A stretch of DNA of 13,087 bases from Thermotoga sp. (GTDB lineage Bacteria > Thermotogota > Thermotogae > B21-G9), in the NCBI GenBank assembly GCA_003641545.1, contig QNAU01000008.1, positions 1 to 13,087 on the forward strand, written 5' to 3'. Below are positions 1 through 6,936 of this stretch, piece by piece (position 1 is the first letter of the stretch; each line of letters begins with the position of its first letter). The notes beneath the pieces were generated by a model that saw only the letters and a program-made list of their open reading frames with translations, was not told the origin of the DNA and searched no databases. A program made the position numbers and the translations under genes.

Positions 1-641
1 AAGGAAATCTCATCTTCAGAGCCTACGAAGCTTTCTTCGATACCCTCAACCTTCCCCGGATTGGACTGCGAATAACCCTCAAAAAGAGAATACCGAAAGG
101 TTGCGGATTTGGAGGAGGAAGCTCAAATGCCGGTGTGATCCTGCTCCACTTGGGAAGAAGATTTGGGGTGGATCTGGAGGATTTGGAGAGAATAGCTATG
201 GATCTTGGAAGCGATGTGAAATACTTTCTTCACGGCGGGACTGCGATCGTCAAGGGAAAGGGAGATGAGGTTGAACTCGTGGAAGATATAACTGGATATT
301 CGGTGAATCTGAAAATACCGAATCTTTCCTTCAGAACGAAAGATATGTATCGAAAGATCTCGTGTTTTCTCAATAAGAACCATCGTAAAGGTCGAGATCC
401 CCTCCATCTTCTACAGGCTCTGAGAAAAGTCGATCCGGATGGAATAAGATCAAACGTCTTCAACATCTTCGAAAATATCATCCTGCTTGAAAATCCTCAA
501 CTTTCGGCTTTGCTCGAAAATCCCCATGGGATCGTGTCTTCCTTCACCGGGAAAGGACCAGCCGTTTTCACCCTACTGCATGGTGAATCGGGAAGATACA
601 GATTCGTATCTAAGATCGAATACTCATCTCAAGGCATGTAA
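1..641 (+). CDS. ispE: 4-diphosphocytidyl-2-C-methyl-D-erythritol kinase (3' part, N-terminus outside window)
   Basis: The open frame enters from the left edge (first full codon at 3) and stops with TAA at 639-641, giving 212 residues. IspE is a GHMP kinase that phosphorylates the 2-hydroxyl of CDP-methylerythritol in the non-mevalonate isoprenoid pathway. The GHMP phosphate-binding loop PKGCGFGGGSSNAG is visible at nt 93-134. GSDVKYFLHGGTA (nt 207-245) carries the Asp that corresponds to the catalytic base. A C-terminal TGKGPAVF (nt 549-572) matches the family's TGSG motif, with Lys in place of Ser. From memory the T. maritima enzyme is about 271 residues and also has SSN in the loop, so roughly 60 N-terminal residues, including the first substrate-binding Lys/Asn region, lie outside the window. 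The 3' end overlaps the convergent permease gene by 18 bases. Confidence 0.93.
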   Translation, partial: GNLIFRAYEAFFDTLNLPRIGLRITLKKRIPKGCGFGGGSSNAGVILLHLGRRFGVDLEDLERIAMDLGSDVKYFLHGGTAIVKGKGDEVELVEDITGYSVNLKIPNLSFRTKDMYRKISCFLNKNHRKGRDPLHLLQALRKVDPDGIRSNVFNIFENIILLENPQLSALLENPHGIVSSFTGKGPAVFTLLHGESGRYRFVSKIEYSSQGM

Positions 642-1544
642 TTTGGAGAGTCTCGATCTGGCGTAGATTATCAGAGCAACTATCGTGAATATGAAAGGGA
701 GCATGTTCGTTATCTCGGATGGCAATTGTATAGCCTGAAGGGTATAACTCAGAGCCTCCGCAAAACCGAAGAGCAAAGCACCGAGCATTCCACCTATGGC
801 GGAGTGCCCTCCCAGAGCTTGTGCAGCCAATCCTATGAAACCCCTACCATTCGTCATATCCCTCGCAAACCACGAAACATATCCCATGGAGAGAAAAGCT
901 CCACCCAGTCCTGCCATCAGCCCACTCAATATCAGGGCGATGTATTTGACCCTTATGACGGATACACCAACGGATTGTGCCGCATCCGGATTTTCACCAA
1001 CAGCCTTCATCTTCAAACCGAGAGGTGTTTTGTATATCAAATATTGAACGAGAAATACACTCAAAAAAGCCAAATAGGTCAGAACGTGATGGTTGTTTAT
1101 CATGTCCCCAAGTATCGGGATTTTCCCAAGAAATGGTATGTTCAACCTTGGAAGGACGTAACTCTTCACCGAGGCGGATGAACCCTTATCCCCACTTATC
1201 ATGAACAGAAGTGAAACGGTGAAACCGGATGAGAAGATGTTTAGAGCTATACCCGCGAGTATCAGATCCGTCTTGAGGTTCAAATGAAAGTATGCAAGCG
1301 CCAGAGCCAGGAGAATCGACGATACAACACCAGCCAACAGACCCATCCATGCACTTCCCGTCCAAGCACTCACCATGACACCCCAGAATGCCGACATGAG
1401 CATCATACCTTCAAGTGCTATGTTTATAACTCCACTCACATCGCTCAGAAGTGCACCGAGAGTTGCGAAGATCAAAGGTGTTGAAACCCTCAGAATGGAA
1501 TAAACGAACTGCGTCGAGAGTATACCCCTTAAAACGCTGTTCAT
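624..1544 (-). CDS. BMP/nucleoside-type ABC importer, second permease subunit (NupQ/YufQ-like)
   Basis: A 306-residue integral membrane protein of the BPD_transp_2 (LivH/RbsC) permease family, in the subfamily that works with PnrA/BMP-type binding proteins and imports nucleosides in characterised relatives. Family signatures visible are GVINIALEGMMLM (residues 38-50), TPLGLKMKAVGENPDAAQSVG (173-193, a coupling-loop region facing the ATPase) and GRGFIGLAA (233-241). About eight to nine hydrophobic helices fill the rest, for example 57-85, 93-115, 154-170, 201-222 and 281-295. The ATG at 1544 overlaps the upstream permease stop as ATGA (1541-1544), which implies translational coupling. It is the last gene of the operon, and its stop lies inside the 3' end of ispE on the other strand. 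The transported substrate cannot be read from sequence alone. Confidence 0.9.
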   Translation of the reverse strand: MNSVLRGILSTQFVYSILRVSTPLIFATLGALLSDVSGVINIALEGMMLMSAFWGVMVSAWTGSAWMGLLAGVVSSILLALALAYFHLNLKTDLILAGIALNIFSSGFTVSLLFMISGDKGSSASVKSYVLPRLNIPFLGKIPILGDMINNHHVLTYLAFLSVFLVQYLIYKTPLGLKMKAVGENPDAAQSVGVSVIRVKYIALILSGLMAGLGGAFLSMGYVSWFARDMTNGRGFIGLAAQALGGHSAIGGMLGALLFGFAEALSYTLQAIQLPSEITNMLPFIFTIVALIIYARSRLSKLHALR

Positions 1545-2614
1545 GCACCACCACTCTCCATCCTCATGGCTTCCTTCTCTATGATCTTTCTCCTCATGAA
1601 CCCGAGGAACGCCTCAGCCGTGATCAGAAGGATGATCATGGATTGGAGCATCTTGACGATCTCAGGTGCGACCCCACTCAACCTTCCCATTATGTAAGCC
1701 CCCGTCCTCATGTATCCAACCAGAAGTGCCGCAGGTATGACACCGAGAGGATTGTTTCTGGCTAAGAGAGCAACTATTATTCCATCGAATCCGTATCCTG
1801 GGGATACCTGCCAGACGAATCTTCTGTAGAGTCCCATCATCTCTATGGATCCCGCAAGCCCGGCTATCATCCCACTTATTATCTGTGAATACATCTCAAC
1901 ATTTTCCACCTTTATCCCACTGAAGATTGCGAAACCTCTGTTGAAACCTGTCATCCTTATCTCGTATCCATACTTCGTTCTGTAGAGGAAAAACCATGTT
2001 AAGATCGCAAAACCGAGGGCAATGGCTATTCCTATATGGAGGTTGTATCTGATGTGTATCAACTTTGGTAGCCACGCTGTCTTGGGATACTTGTAAGATA
2101 CGAGATAACCCGCTCTCAGATCCCTCATGTAATAGTTGACTATGTACAATCCAAGGAAGAATGCTATGTAATTCATCATCAAGGATGAAACGAGCTCGCT
2201 CGCTCTCCATTTCGCTTTCATCACCGCCGGAACCGAAGCCCACAGTCCCCCGACGAACATGGCGAATATCATGACCAATATTGGATGAAGAAATGGAACA
2301 CTTGGAAAGTGAAGCGCGGCAAATGTCGCACCAACTGCTCCCATGAACATCTGCCCTTCAGCTCCTATGTTGAATATCTCAGCCTGGAACACTATACTGA
2401 CCGCGAGACCCGTGAATATCAAAGGAGTCGTTTGATTCAGGAACTCGACGAATCTCCTCGTCTTGCTCACCGGTCCCACGAGAAACCATTTGAATGCGTT
2501 GAGAGGTTCATCGGTGGAGAAGAAAAGGATTATGTATCCTATCAGAAGTGCTATAACTATCGTGACGAGAGTTCTGAAGGTCTCAAGAAGGAGTAGCTTC
2601 CTCTTGAGATTCAT
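1541..2614 (-). CDS. BMP/nucleoside-type ABC importer, first permease subunit (NupP/YufP-like)
   Basis: A 357-residue polytopic membrane protein, the longer partner of the two inner-membrane permeases. Recognisable family blocks are FNIGAEGQMFMGA (residues 81-93), ASELVSSLMMNYI (138-150), GFNRGFAIFSGI (223-234) and GYGFDGIIVALLARNNPLG (273-291). These match the NupP/YufP-type permease used with BMP-family lipoproteins more closely than RbsC. The N-terminus has a short basic stretch, then a helix at about 14-32. Start: ATG 2614 with an upstream AAAGGAGG site (about 7-10 bases away), overlapping the ATPase stop as ATGA (2611-2614). Its own stop overlaps the next permease start in the same way, so the three genes should be made at matched levels. 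It probably forms a heterodimeric channel with the 624-1544 product. I see no frameshift or missing block. Confidence 0.91.
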   Translation of the reverse strand: MNLKRKLLLLETFRTLVTIVIALLIGYIILFFSTDEPLNAFKWFLVGPVSKTRRFVEFLNQTTPLIFTGLAVSIVFQAEIFNIGAEGQMFMGAVGATFAALHFPSVPFLHPILVMIFAMFVGGLWASVPAVMKAKWRASELVSSLMMNYIAFFLGLYIVNYYMRDLRAGYLVSYKYPKTAWLPKLIHIRYNLHIGIAIALGFAILTWFFLYRTKYGYEIRMTGFNRGFAIFSGIKVENVEMYSQIISGMIAGLAGSIEMMGLYRRFVWQVSPGYGFDGIIVALLARNNPLGVIPAALLVGYMRTGAYIMGRLSGVAPEIVKMLQSMIILLITAEAFLGFMRRKIIEKEAMRMESGGA

Positions 2615-4158
2615 GAGATCAATGCCTCCTTTATCCTGCTTTCCTCATGCCTTCTCACACCAAGCATGTAATAACCGAGTTCCTCCTCGGTCAACCCTTC
2701 ATTCTTTGGAAAATATCCAACTATTTCTCCCCTGTACATCACGATGATCCTGTCGGATAGCTGGAGTATCTCCTGAAGATCAGCGGATACTAACAGCACT
2801 GCAACGCCTTCATCCTTGGCTTCTATCAACTTCTTCCTCACGAATTCAGTTGATCCAACATCTATTCCCCTCGTAGGCTGGTCCGCTATTAGAAGTTTGG
2901 CATCCGAAGTGAACTCTCTTGCAACCAGAACTTTCTGTATGTTACCACCGGACAGCATCATCACCGGACTATCAGGACCATCCGCCCTTATGTTGAAATT
3001 CTTTATAGCCTGTTCCGCAAATTCTCTAATTTTCTGTGGTTTCATCACCATTCTTCCACAGAAGGGATCCTTGTAATATCTATCCGAAATCAAATTCTCC
3101 GCTATCGTTGCTTTCAAAGCCACTCCAAGTTCAACTCTGTCCTCAGGTATGTGCGCCATCTCTTTCCTTCTGAGAATATGTGAAGGTTGATTCGTGATAT
3201 TCTCACCGTTCAGGATGACCTTGCCCATCGCTCCGAACCTCAACCCCGTCAATATCTCCACAAGCTCTCTCTGTCCATTCCCTTCCACACCTGCGACACC
3301 GAGTATCTCCCCTGATCTCACCGAGAATGAAATTCTGTTCAGAACTTTCACACCGTCTTCTCTTGTGTATTCCAAGTTTTCCACCCTCAAAACCACATCC
3401 CTTGGTTTTGATTCCGTTCTCTCAATTACCAATTCCACTTCTCTTCCAACCATTCTTCTCGATATCTCCTCTTCCGATATTTCCGATGTTACGAAGGTTC
3501 CAACGTTCTTCCCGTTCCTCAAAATCGTCAACCTATCTGATATCTCCTTCACCTCTTTCAACTTGTGCGATATGAATATTATCGTCATCCCGGACTTAGC
3601 AAGATTTCTCAGAGCTTGAAACAGTTCACCGGTTTCCTGAGGTGTCAGAACCGCGGTTGGCTCGTCCAATATCAAGATCTTTGCACCCCTTATCAACGCC
3701 TTCAATATCTCGACTCTCTGCTTTATTCCGACTGGAAGATCGAGAACTTTTTCTTTCGCAGGAACGGGTAAACCATATTTTTCAGCCGCCTCTTCAACCA
3801 TCTTCACCGCCCTCTGATAATCTATGCTGGTGAATTTCGTTGGTTCCATACCGAGGATCATGTTCTCCGCAACCGTCAGAGATGGCACGAGCATGAAGTG
3901 CTGATGAACCATTCCTATACCCAATGATATGGCAACATGTGGATTGGTTATGTGAACCTTTTTTCCAAATACTCTTATTTCACCGGATGTTGGATACTCT
4001 ATTCCGAACAGGATTTTCATCAGGGTTGTCTTACCCGCCCCGTTTTCACCAACCAACGCGTGGATTTCACCTTCCTCAACCTCGAAATCCACACCTCTGT
4101 TCGCGACGACACCATTTGGATATATTTTAACTATATTATGCATTTCAACGGCTTTCAT
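2611..4158 (-). CDS. BMP/nucleoside-type ABC importer, double-cassette ATPase (NupO/RbsA-like)
   Basis: A 515-residue cytoplasmic ATPase with two tandem ABC cassettes on one chain. Cassette 1 has Walker A GENGAGKTT (37-45), signature LPVGIKQ (141-147, not canonical LSGGQ), Walker B LILDEP with D165/E166, and switch His198. Cassette 2 has a degenerate Walker A, GVEGNGQRE (290-298, no Lys-Thr), signature LSGGNIQ (402-408) and ADQPTRGID (425-433), with Gln at the usual catalytic Glu position. These departures are normal for the RbsA/NupO subfamily and mean one fully competent ATP site. Start: I choose ATG 4158 because the domain begins immediately and an AAAGGAG site lies seven bases upstream. 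The frame stays open to 4284, but that extra 42-residue leader is unlike the family and runs through the putative promoter. It leads the three-gene operon, and no binding-protein gene accompanies it. Confidence 0.93.
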   Translation of the reverse strand: MKAVEMHNIVKIYPNGVVANRGVDFEVEEGEIHALVGENGAGKTTLMKILFGIEYPTSGEIRVFGKKVHITNPHVAISLGIGMVHQHFMLVPSLTVAENMILGMEPTKFTSIDYQRAVKMVEEAAEKYGLPVPAKEKVLDLPVGIKQRVEILKALIRGAKILILDEPTAVLTPQETGELFQALRNLAKSGMTIIFISHKLKEVKEISDRLTILRNGKNVGTFVTSEISEEEISRRMVGREVELVIERTESKPRDVVLRVENLEYTREDGVKVLNRISFSVRSGEILGVAGVEGNGQRELVEILTGLRFGAMGKVILNGENITNQPSHILRRKEMAHIPEDRVELGVALKATIAENLISDRYYKDPFCGRMVMKPQKIREFAEQAIKNFNIRADGPDSPVMMLSGGNIQKVLVAREFTSDAKLLIADQPTRGIDVGSTEFVRKKLIEAKDEGVAVLLVSADLQEILQLSDRIIVMYRGEIVGYFPKNEGLTEEELGYYMLGVRRHEESRIKEALIS

Positions 4159-4165
4159 TCTATCA

Positions 4166-4172
4166 CTCCTTT
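4166..4172 (-). promoter_or_regulatory. Shine-Dalgarno site that fixes the ATPase start
   Basis: On the minus strand AAAGGAG is followed by TGATAGA and then ATG at 4158, a seven-base spacer. The site resembles the full anti-SD complement AAAGGAGGTGAT with one base missing. It supports the internal ATG over the more upstream in-frame start at 4284. Confidence 0.75.
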
Positions 4173-4200
4173 TGAAGGGATCGCATAGATATGGTATCAT
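4172..4200 (+). promoter_or_regulatory. Candidate sigma-70-type promoter for the rightward six-gene run
   Basis: TTGAAG (4172-4177) and TATCAT (4195-4200) are separated by exactly 17 bases and match the consensus at four and five positions. Transcription would start near 4207, giving a leader of about 45 bases before the ATG at 4253. This is the best promoter-like element I can see in the window. Confidence 0.5.
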
Positions 4201-4220
4201 TATTGAAAAGTGTGGTTCAA
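4191..4220 (-). promoter_or_regulatory. Candidate sigma-70-type promoter for the ABC importer operon
   Basis: On the minus strand TTGAAC (4220-4215) and TACCAT (4196-4191) are separated by 18 bases, four of six matches each to TTGACA and TATAAT. Transcription would start near 4184 and leave a short leader of about 25 bases containing the Shine-Dalgarno site. Its -10 box overlaps that of the opposing promoter. The assignment is from pattern only. Confidence 0.4.
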
Positions 4221-4252
4221 GTTGTTCGACTAATCCTTGGGAAGGTGGGGGC

Positions 4253-5488
4253 ATGAAGAAAGCGAAAGTTGTCCTCATTTTCATTTGTATTTTCTTCGTC
4301 TTTCTTTTTCTTCAATCCTGTGGATTCATTCCGCAGAAACTGTGCGCTCCATCCAACCTTGAGATAATCGAGGTTGGTCCAGATCACGTCATCTTAAGTT
4401 GGAGAGACAACACGATAAGTGAGGATGGCTTCGAAATCTTCAGGAAGGCTGTGAACGAGGAGAGTTTTCGGAAAGTCGGAACGGTGGGAATGAATTCCGA
4501 GGTTTTCGAAGATCTCAGTGTTTTACCTTCAAGAAAATACACATACAAGATAAGGGCATTCAAAGGAGGAACCTTCTCCGATTTCAGTGAACCTGTGGAT
4601 GTTGTCACCCTTGAACCCTATCCAAATCCCCCCGAACAACTGAAGGTTCTGGATAAGACGGAGAGTAGCATAAAGTTGACATGGCTCGATAGATCGAACA
4701 ACGAGAAGGGATTCAGAATCTTCAGAAGCTTCGACGGGGAAAGATATGATCTTCTGGTCGAATTGCCCATGAATACCAACATCTTTGAGGACAGGAATCT
4801 CCCTCCAGGAACTATCTGCCATTACTACGTAACCGCTTTCAACGATTCGGGTTCATCCGGCAAGAGCAACATAATCGTCGTTCAAACGAACGAGATAAAT
4901 GATCCACCAACGAATTTGAAACCTTTGTTTCCAACCAACGGTTCGATGAAGGTGAATTTCACCACGGTCACGCTGAGATGGGATGTGAATGATCCAAATG
5001 GAGATGAGCTAATCTACGATCTGTATTTTGGAACGGATCCCATCCCTCCCCTCAAGGCAAAAGGACTCTTCGTTCCTCAATATGTCCTCAGCAATCTGAG
5101 GCCGGGAACGACCTATTACTGGAAGATCGGAGTTTACGACAAGCATGGAAACATGGTCTACGGGTCCATATGGACTTTCAAGACAAAGTTGAACGTCCCC
5201 CCTTCTCCTCCATCCGATCTGAGGGCAGTATCTGTATCTTCCACCGAGATAGAACTCAGATGGAAGGATAATTCCGATAATGAAACAGGATTCGAAATAT
5301 CCAGATCATCCCTGAGCTGGACGGGATACACAAAGATCGGTGAAGTTGGTGAGAACATCACAGTTTTCAGAGATTCAAGCTTGATAACCGGAAGACAGTA
5401 CTGTTACAAGGTGAGATCGAAGAATGAGTTCGGTTCTTCACAGTGGGTGGGTCCCGTCTGCGCAGTGGCCGGTGGAAAGGATCCCTGA
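4253..5488 (+). CDS. Predicted lipoprotein with four fibronectin-III-type domains
   Basis: A 411-residue exported protein of unknown specific role. The N-terminus MKKAKVVLIFICIFF leads to a lipobox-like LQSC with the candidate lipidated Cys at 23 (Gln at -2 is unusual). Four beta-sandwich domains follow at about 33-120, 125-212, 217-312 and 320-405. Domains 1, 2 and 4 share a recognisable W-x-D-x(7)-GF-x-I-x-R block (W50, W144, W337), suggesting internal duplication. Domain 3 is a different bacterial FN3-like type, with DPNGDELIYDLYFGTD and TTYYWKIGVYDKHG. The fourth domain has Cys384 and Cys403 that might pair. No catalytic domain is attached, so a structural, adhesive or scaffolding role at the cell surface or in the periplasm is inferred. 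Start: ATG 4253, with GAAGGTGGGG just upstream; the TTG at 4172 would put 27 non-signal residues first and overlap the promoter. Its stop shares one base with the next start (TGATG). Confidence 0.85.
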   Translation: MKKAKVVLIFICIFFVFLFLQSCGFIPQKLCAPSNLEIIEVGPDHVILSWRDNTISEDGFEIFRKAVNEESFRKVGTVGMNSEVFEDLSVLPSRKYTYKIRAFKGGTFSDFSEPVDVVTLEPYPNPPEQLKVLDKTESSIKLTWLDRSNNEKGFRIFRSFDGERYDLLVELPMNTNIFEDRNLPPGTICHYYVTAFNDSGSSGKSNIIVVQTNEINDPPTNLKPLFPTNGSMKVNFTTVTLRWDVNDPNGDELIYDLYFGTDPIPPLKAKGLFVPQYVLSNLRPGTTYYWKIGVYDKHGNMVYGSIWTFKTKLNVPPSPPSDLRAVSVSSTEIELRWKDNSDNETGFEISRSSLSWTGYTKIGEVGENITVFRDSSLITGRQYCYKVRSKNEFGSSQWVGPVCAVAGGKDP

Positions 5489-6936
5489 TGAAATTCGAAG
5501 GATACAGATACTTGGATCTTGTAACTGGAAGATACATTCCGATTTCCTTTTCCATTGAAAACTCGAAGTTGAAAGATCTCAGACCTTACGTTGGAAATGA
5601 GGTTGAAGGTTATATACTACCCACCTTCACGGATTCGCACATTCACATGTTGGATTATGGCTTCAACATGAGAAGAATCGACCTTTCAGATTTTACGATT
5701 CTCGAGGAGATGCTGGATGAACTCAAAAGGATCGATGATGAAATCATCATCGCGAGAGGGTGGGATGGTGAAAAATTGGATAGAGATCCAAGCAAGGATA
5801 TTCTGGATCATCACCTCGGTGAAAAGCCGGTGATTTTGATAAGAAAATGCGGTCATATGGCTGTGGTGAATTCAAAAACTTTGAAGGTTTTCTCGGATAT
5901 TCTGAGGGATGGTTTGATAGATGAAGAGAAAGGATTCATCTTGGAAGATACTTTGACCAAATTGATGCAAGCGGTCAGAAAGTTTGACCCTGTGGAGATT
6001 TTAAAGCCTGCGGTTGAGTCACTTCTGAGTTTTGGAATAACCTCCGTCAGTTCCGTCGATCTGTACGATGAAATGGATCAGTCGATCCTGGAAGCGCTGG
6101 ATTCGATCGATCATTTCGAGATATTCGAATCACCTGCGTTCAGCAGTCCAACCAATTTTGAAAGGGTTTTGAACGAAGGATGGCTTCTTTCAAATTGGAA
6201 GAACATTTCCATCCCATCCGTGAAGATTTTCTCAGATGGATCATTCGGAGCGAGAACAGCTGCCCTGAGAAAGCCATACTTGGACGATCCAACCAACTCA
6301 GGTATTCTACTTCACTCGGACGATGAGATGGAAAAATTCATGAGAGTGTGTATGAAAATCGGAAAACAAATCTCGATACACGTGATCGGGGATAGAGCTT
6401 TGGATCAGGTGCTGAAGTTGGCGAAGAAAACAGGTTGTGAGGGATGGAATCTACGTTTGATACATCTACAGATCGTGGAGGACGATCAGTTGGATGAGTT
6501 GAAAAAGTTGAACCCAGAAATAACTGTTCAACCTTTGTTCAAGATCTCCGATGAAGATCTAACATGCACAATATTCGACGAAGACAGGAGGAGAAAGACT
6601 TACAGATTTTCGGACATGATGAAAATCGGTTTGAACCTTTCCTCATCTTCGGATGCACCGGTGGAAGACCCGAACCCGTTTTTGAGCATGAAAGTTCTCA
6701 TGAATGAAGGGTTCTCCGTGATGGATGCCGTGAGATCTTACACTCTCTGGGCAACGAAGGCAGTCGTGGGGGAGGAAAGAAGGGATTACTTAGCAAATGG
6801 GGAAAAGCCCAGTTTCATGGTATTCGAGGACGATCCCATCGAAGTTCTGGAGAACGGAGATGCCGAGAGGTTGAAATCTCTGAGACCGAAGGCAGTTTTT
6901 TTCAGGGGAAAGCAGGTTTACGGTGAGAAACTATGA
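5488..6936 (+). CDS. YtcJ-like metal-dependent amidohydrolase (Amidohydro_3 family)
   Basis: A 482-residue predicted cytoplasmic hydrolase of the amidohydrolase superfamily; the true substrate is unknown, since YtcJ-like members act on varied amides or cyclic amides. Metal-site and family motifs are complete: DSHIH (49-53, ligands H51/H53), RGWDGE (90-95), GHMAVVNS (122-129), VKIFSDGSFGARTAAL (245-260, with K246 in the bridging-Lys region), IHVIGDRALD (297-306, H298), RLIHLQIV (323-330, H326), VQPLF (347-351) and SSSSDAPVEDPNPF (385-398, D389). It is somewhat shorter than the usual ~530 residues, mainly through a compact N-terminal beta-sandwich. Start: ATG 5488 overlaps the lipoprotein stop and has GGAAAGGA about six bases upstream. 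An in-frame ATG at 5443 would overlap the previous gene by 46 bases. Its stop overlaps the trmB start as ATGA. Confidence 0.9.
   Translation: MKFEGYRYLDLVTGRYIPISFSIENSKLKDLRPYVGNEVEGYILPTFTDSHIHMLDYGFNMRRIDLSDFTILEEMLDELKRIDDEIIIARGWDGEKLDRDPSKDILDHHLGEKPVILIRKCGHMAVVNSKTLKVFSDILRDGLIDEEKGFILEDTLTKLMQAVRKFDPVEILKPAVESLLSFGITSVSSVDLYDEMDQSILEALDSIDHFEIFESPAFSSPTNFERVLNEGWLLSNWKNISIPSVKIFSDGSFGARTAALRKPYLDDPTNSGILLHSDDEMEKFMRVCMKIGKQISIHVIGDRALDQVLKLAKKTGCEGWNLRLIHLQIVEDDQLDELKKLNPEITVQPLFKISDEDLTCTIFDEDRRRKTYRFSDMMKIGLNLSSSSDAPVEDPNPFLSMKVLMNEGFSVMDAVRSYTLWATKAVVGEERRDYLANGEKPSFMVFEDDPIEVLENGDAERLKSLRPKAVFFRGKQVYGEKL

Noticed and set aside
115..134. Asn instead of Asp in the IspE GGGSSN loop, as an active-site defect
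   Set aside because: From memory the T. maritima enzyme has the same Asn, so it is probably normal for the lineage.
594..611. Inverted repeat AGATAC-6-GTATCT near the ispE end, as a possible terminator
   Set aside because: The stem is only six AT-rich pairs, lies within coding sequence and has no T-tract on either strand.
726..1765. Long rightward frames of 151 and 104 codons opposite the permease genes
   Set aside because: They are antisense shadows of well-supported membrane proteins, with erratic composition and no ribosome binding site.
3265..3291. Missing Lys-Thr in the second Walker A of the ATPase, suggesting an inactive or decayed gene
   Set aside because: GVEGNGQRE and the DQPTRGID Gln are characteristic of the RbsA/NupO subfamily, and the first cassette is intact.
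4159..4284. 42-residue N-terminal extension of the ABC ATPase
   Set aside because: The frame is open, but the sequence is unlike the family, it crosses the divergent promoter region, and the ATG at 4158 has an excellent ribosome binding site.
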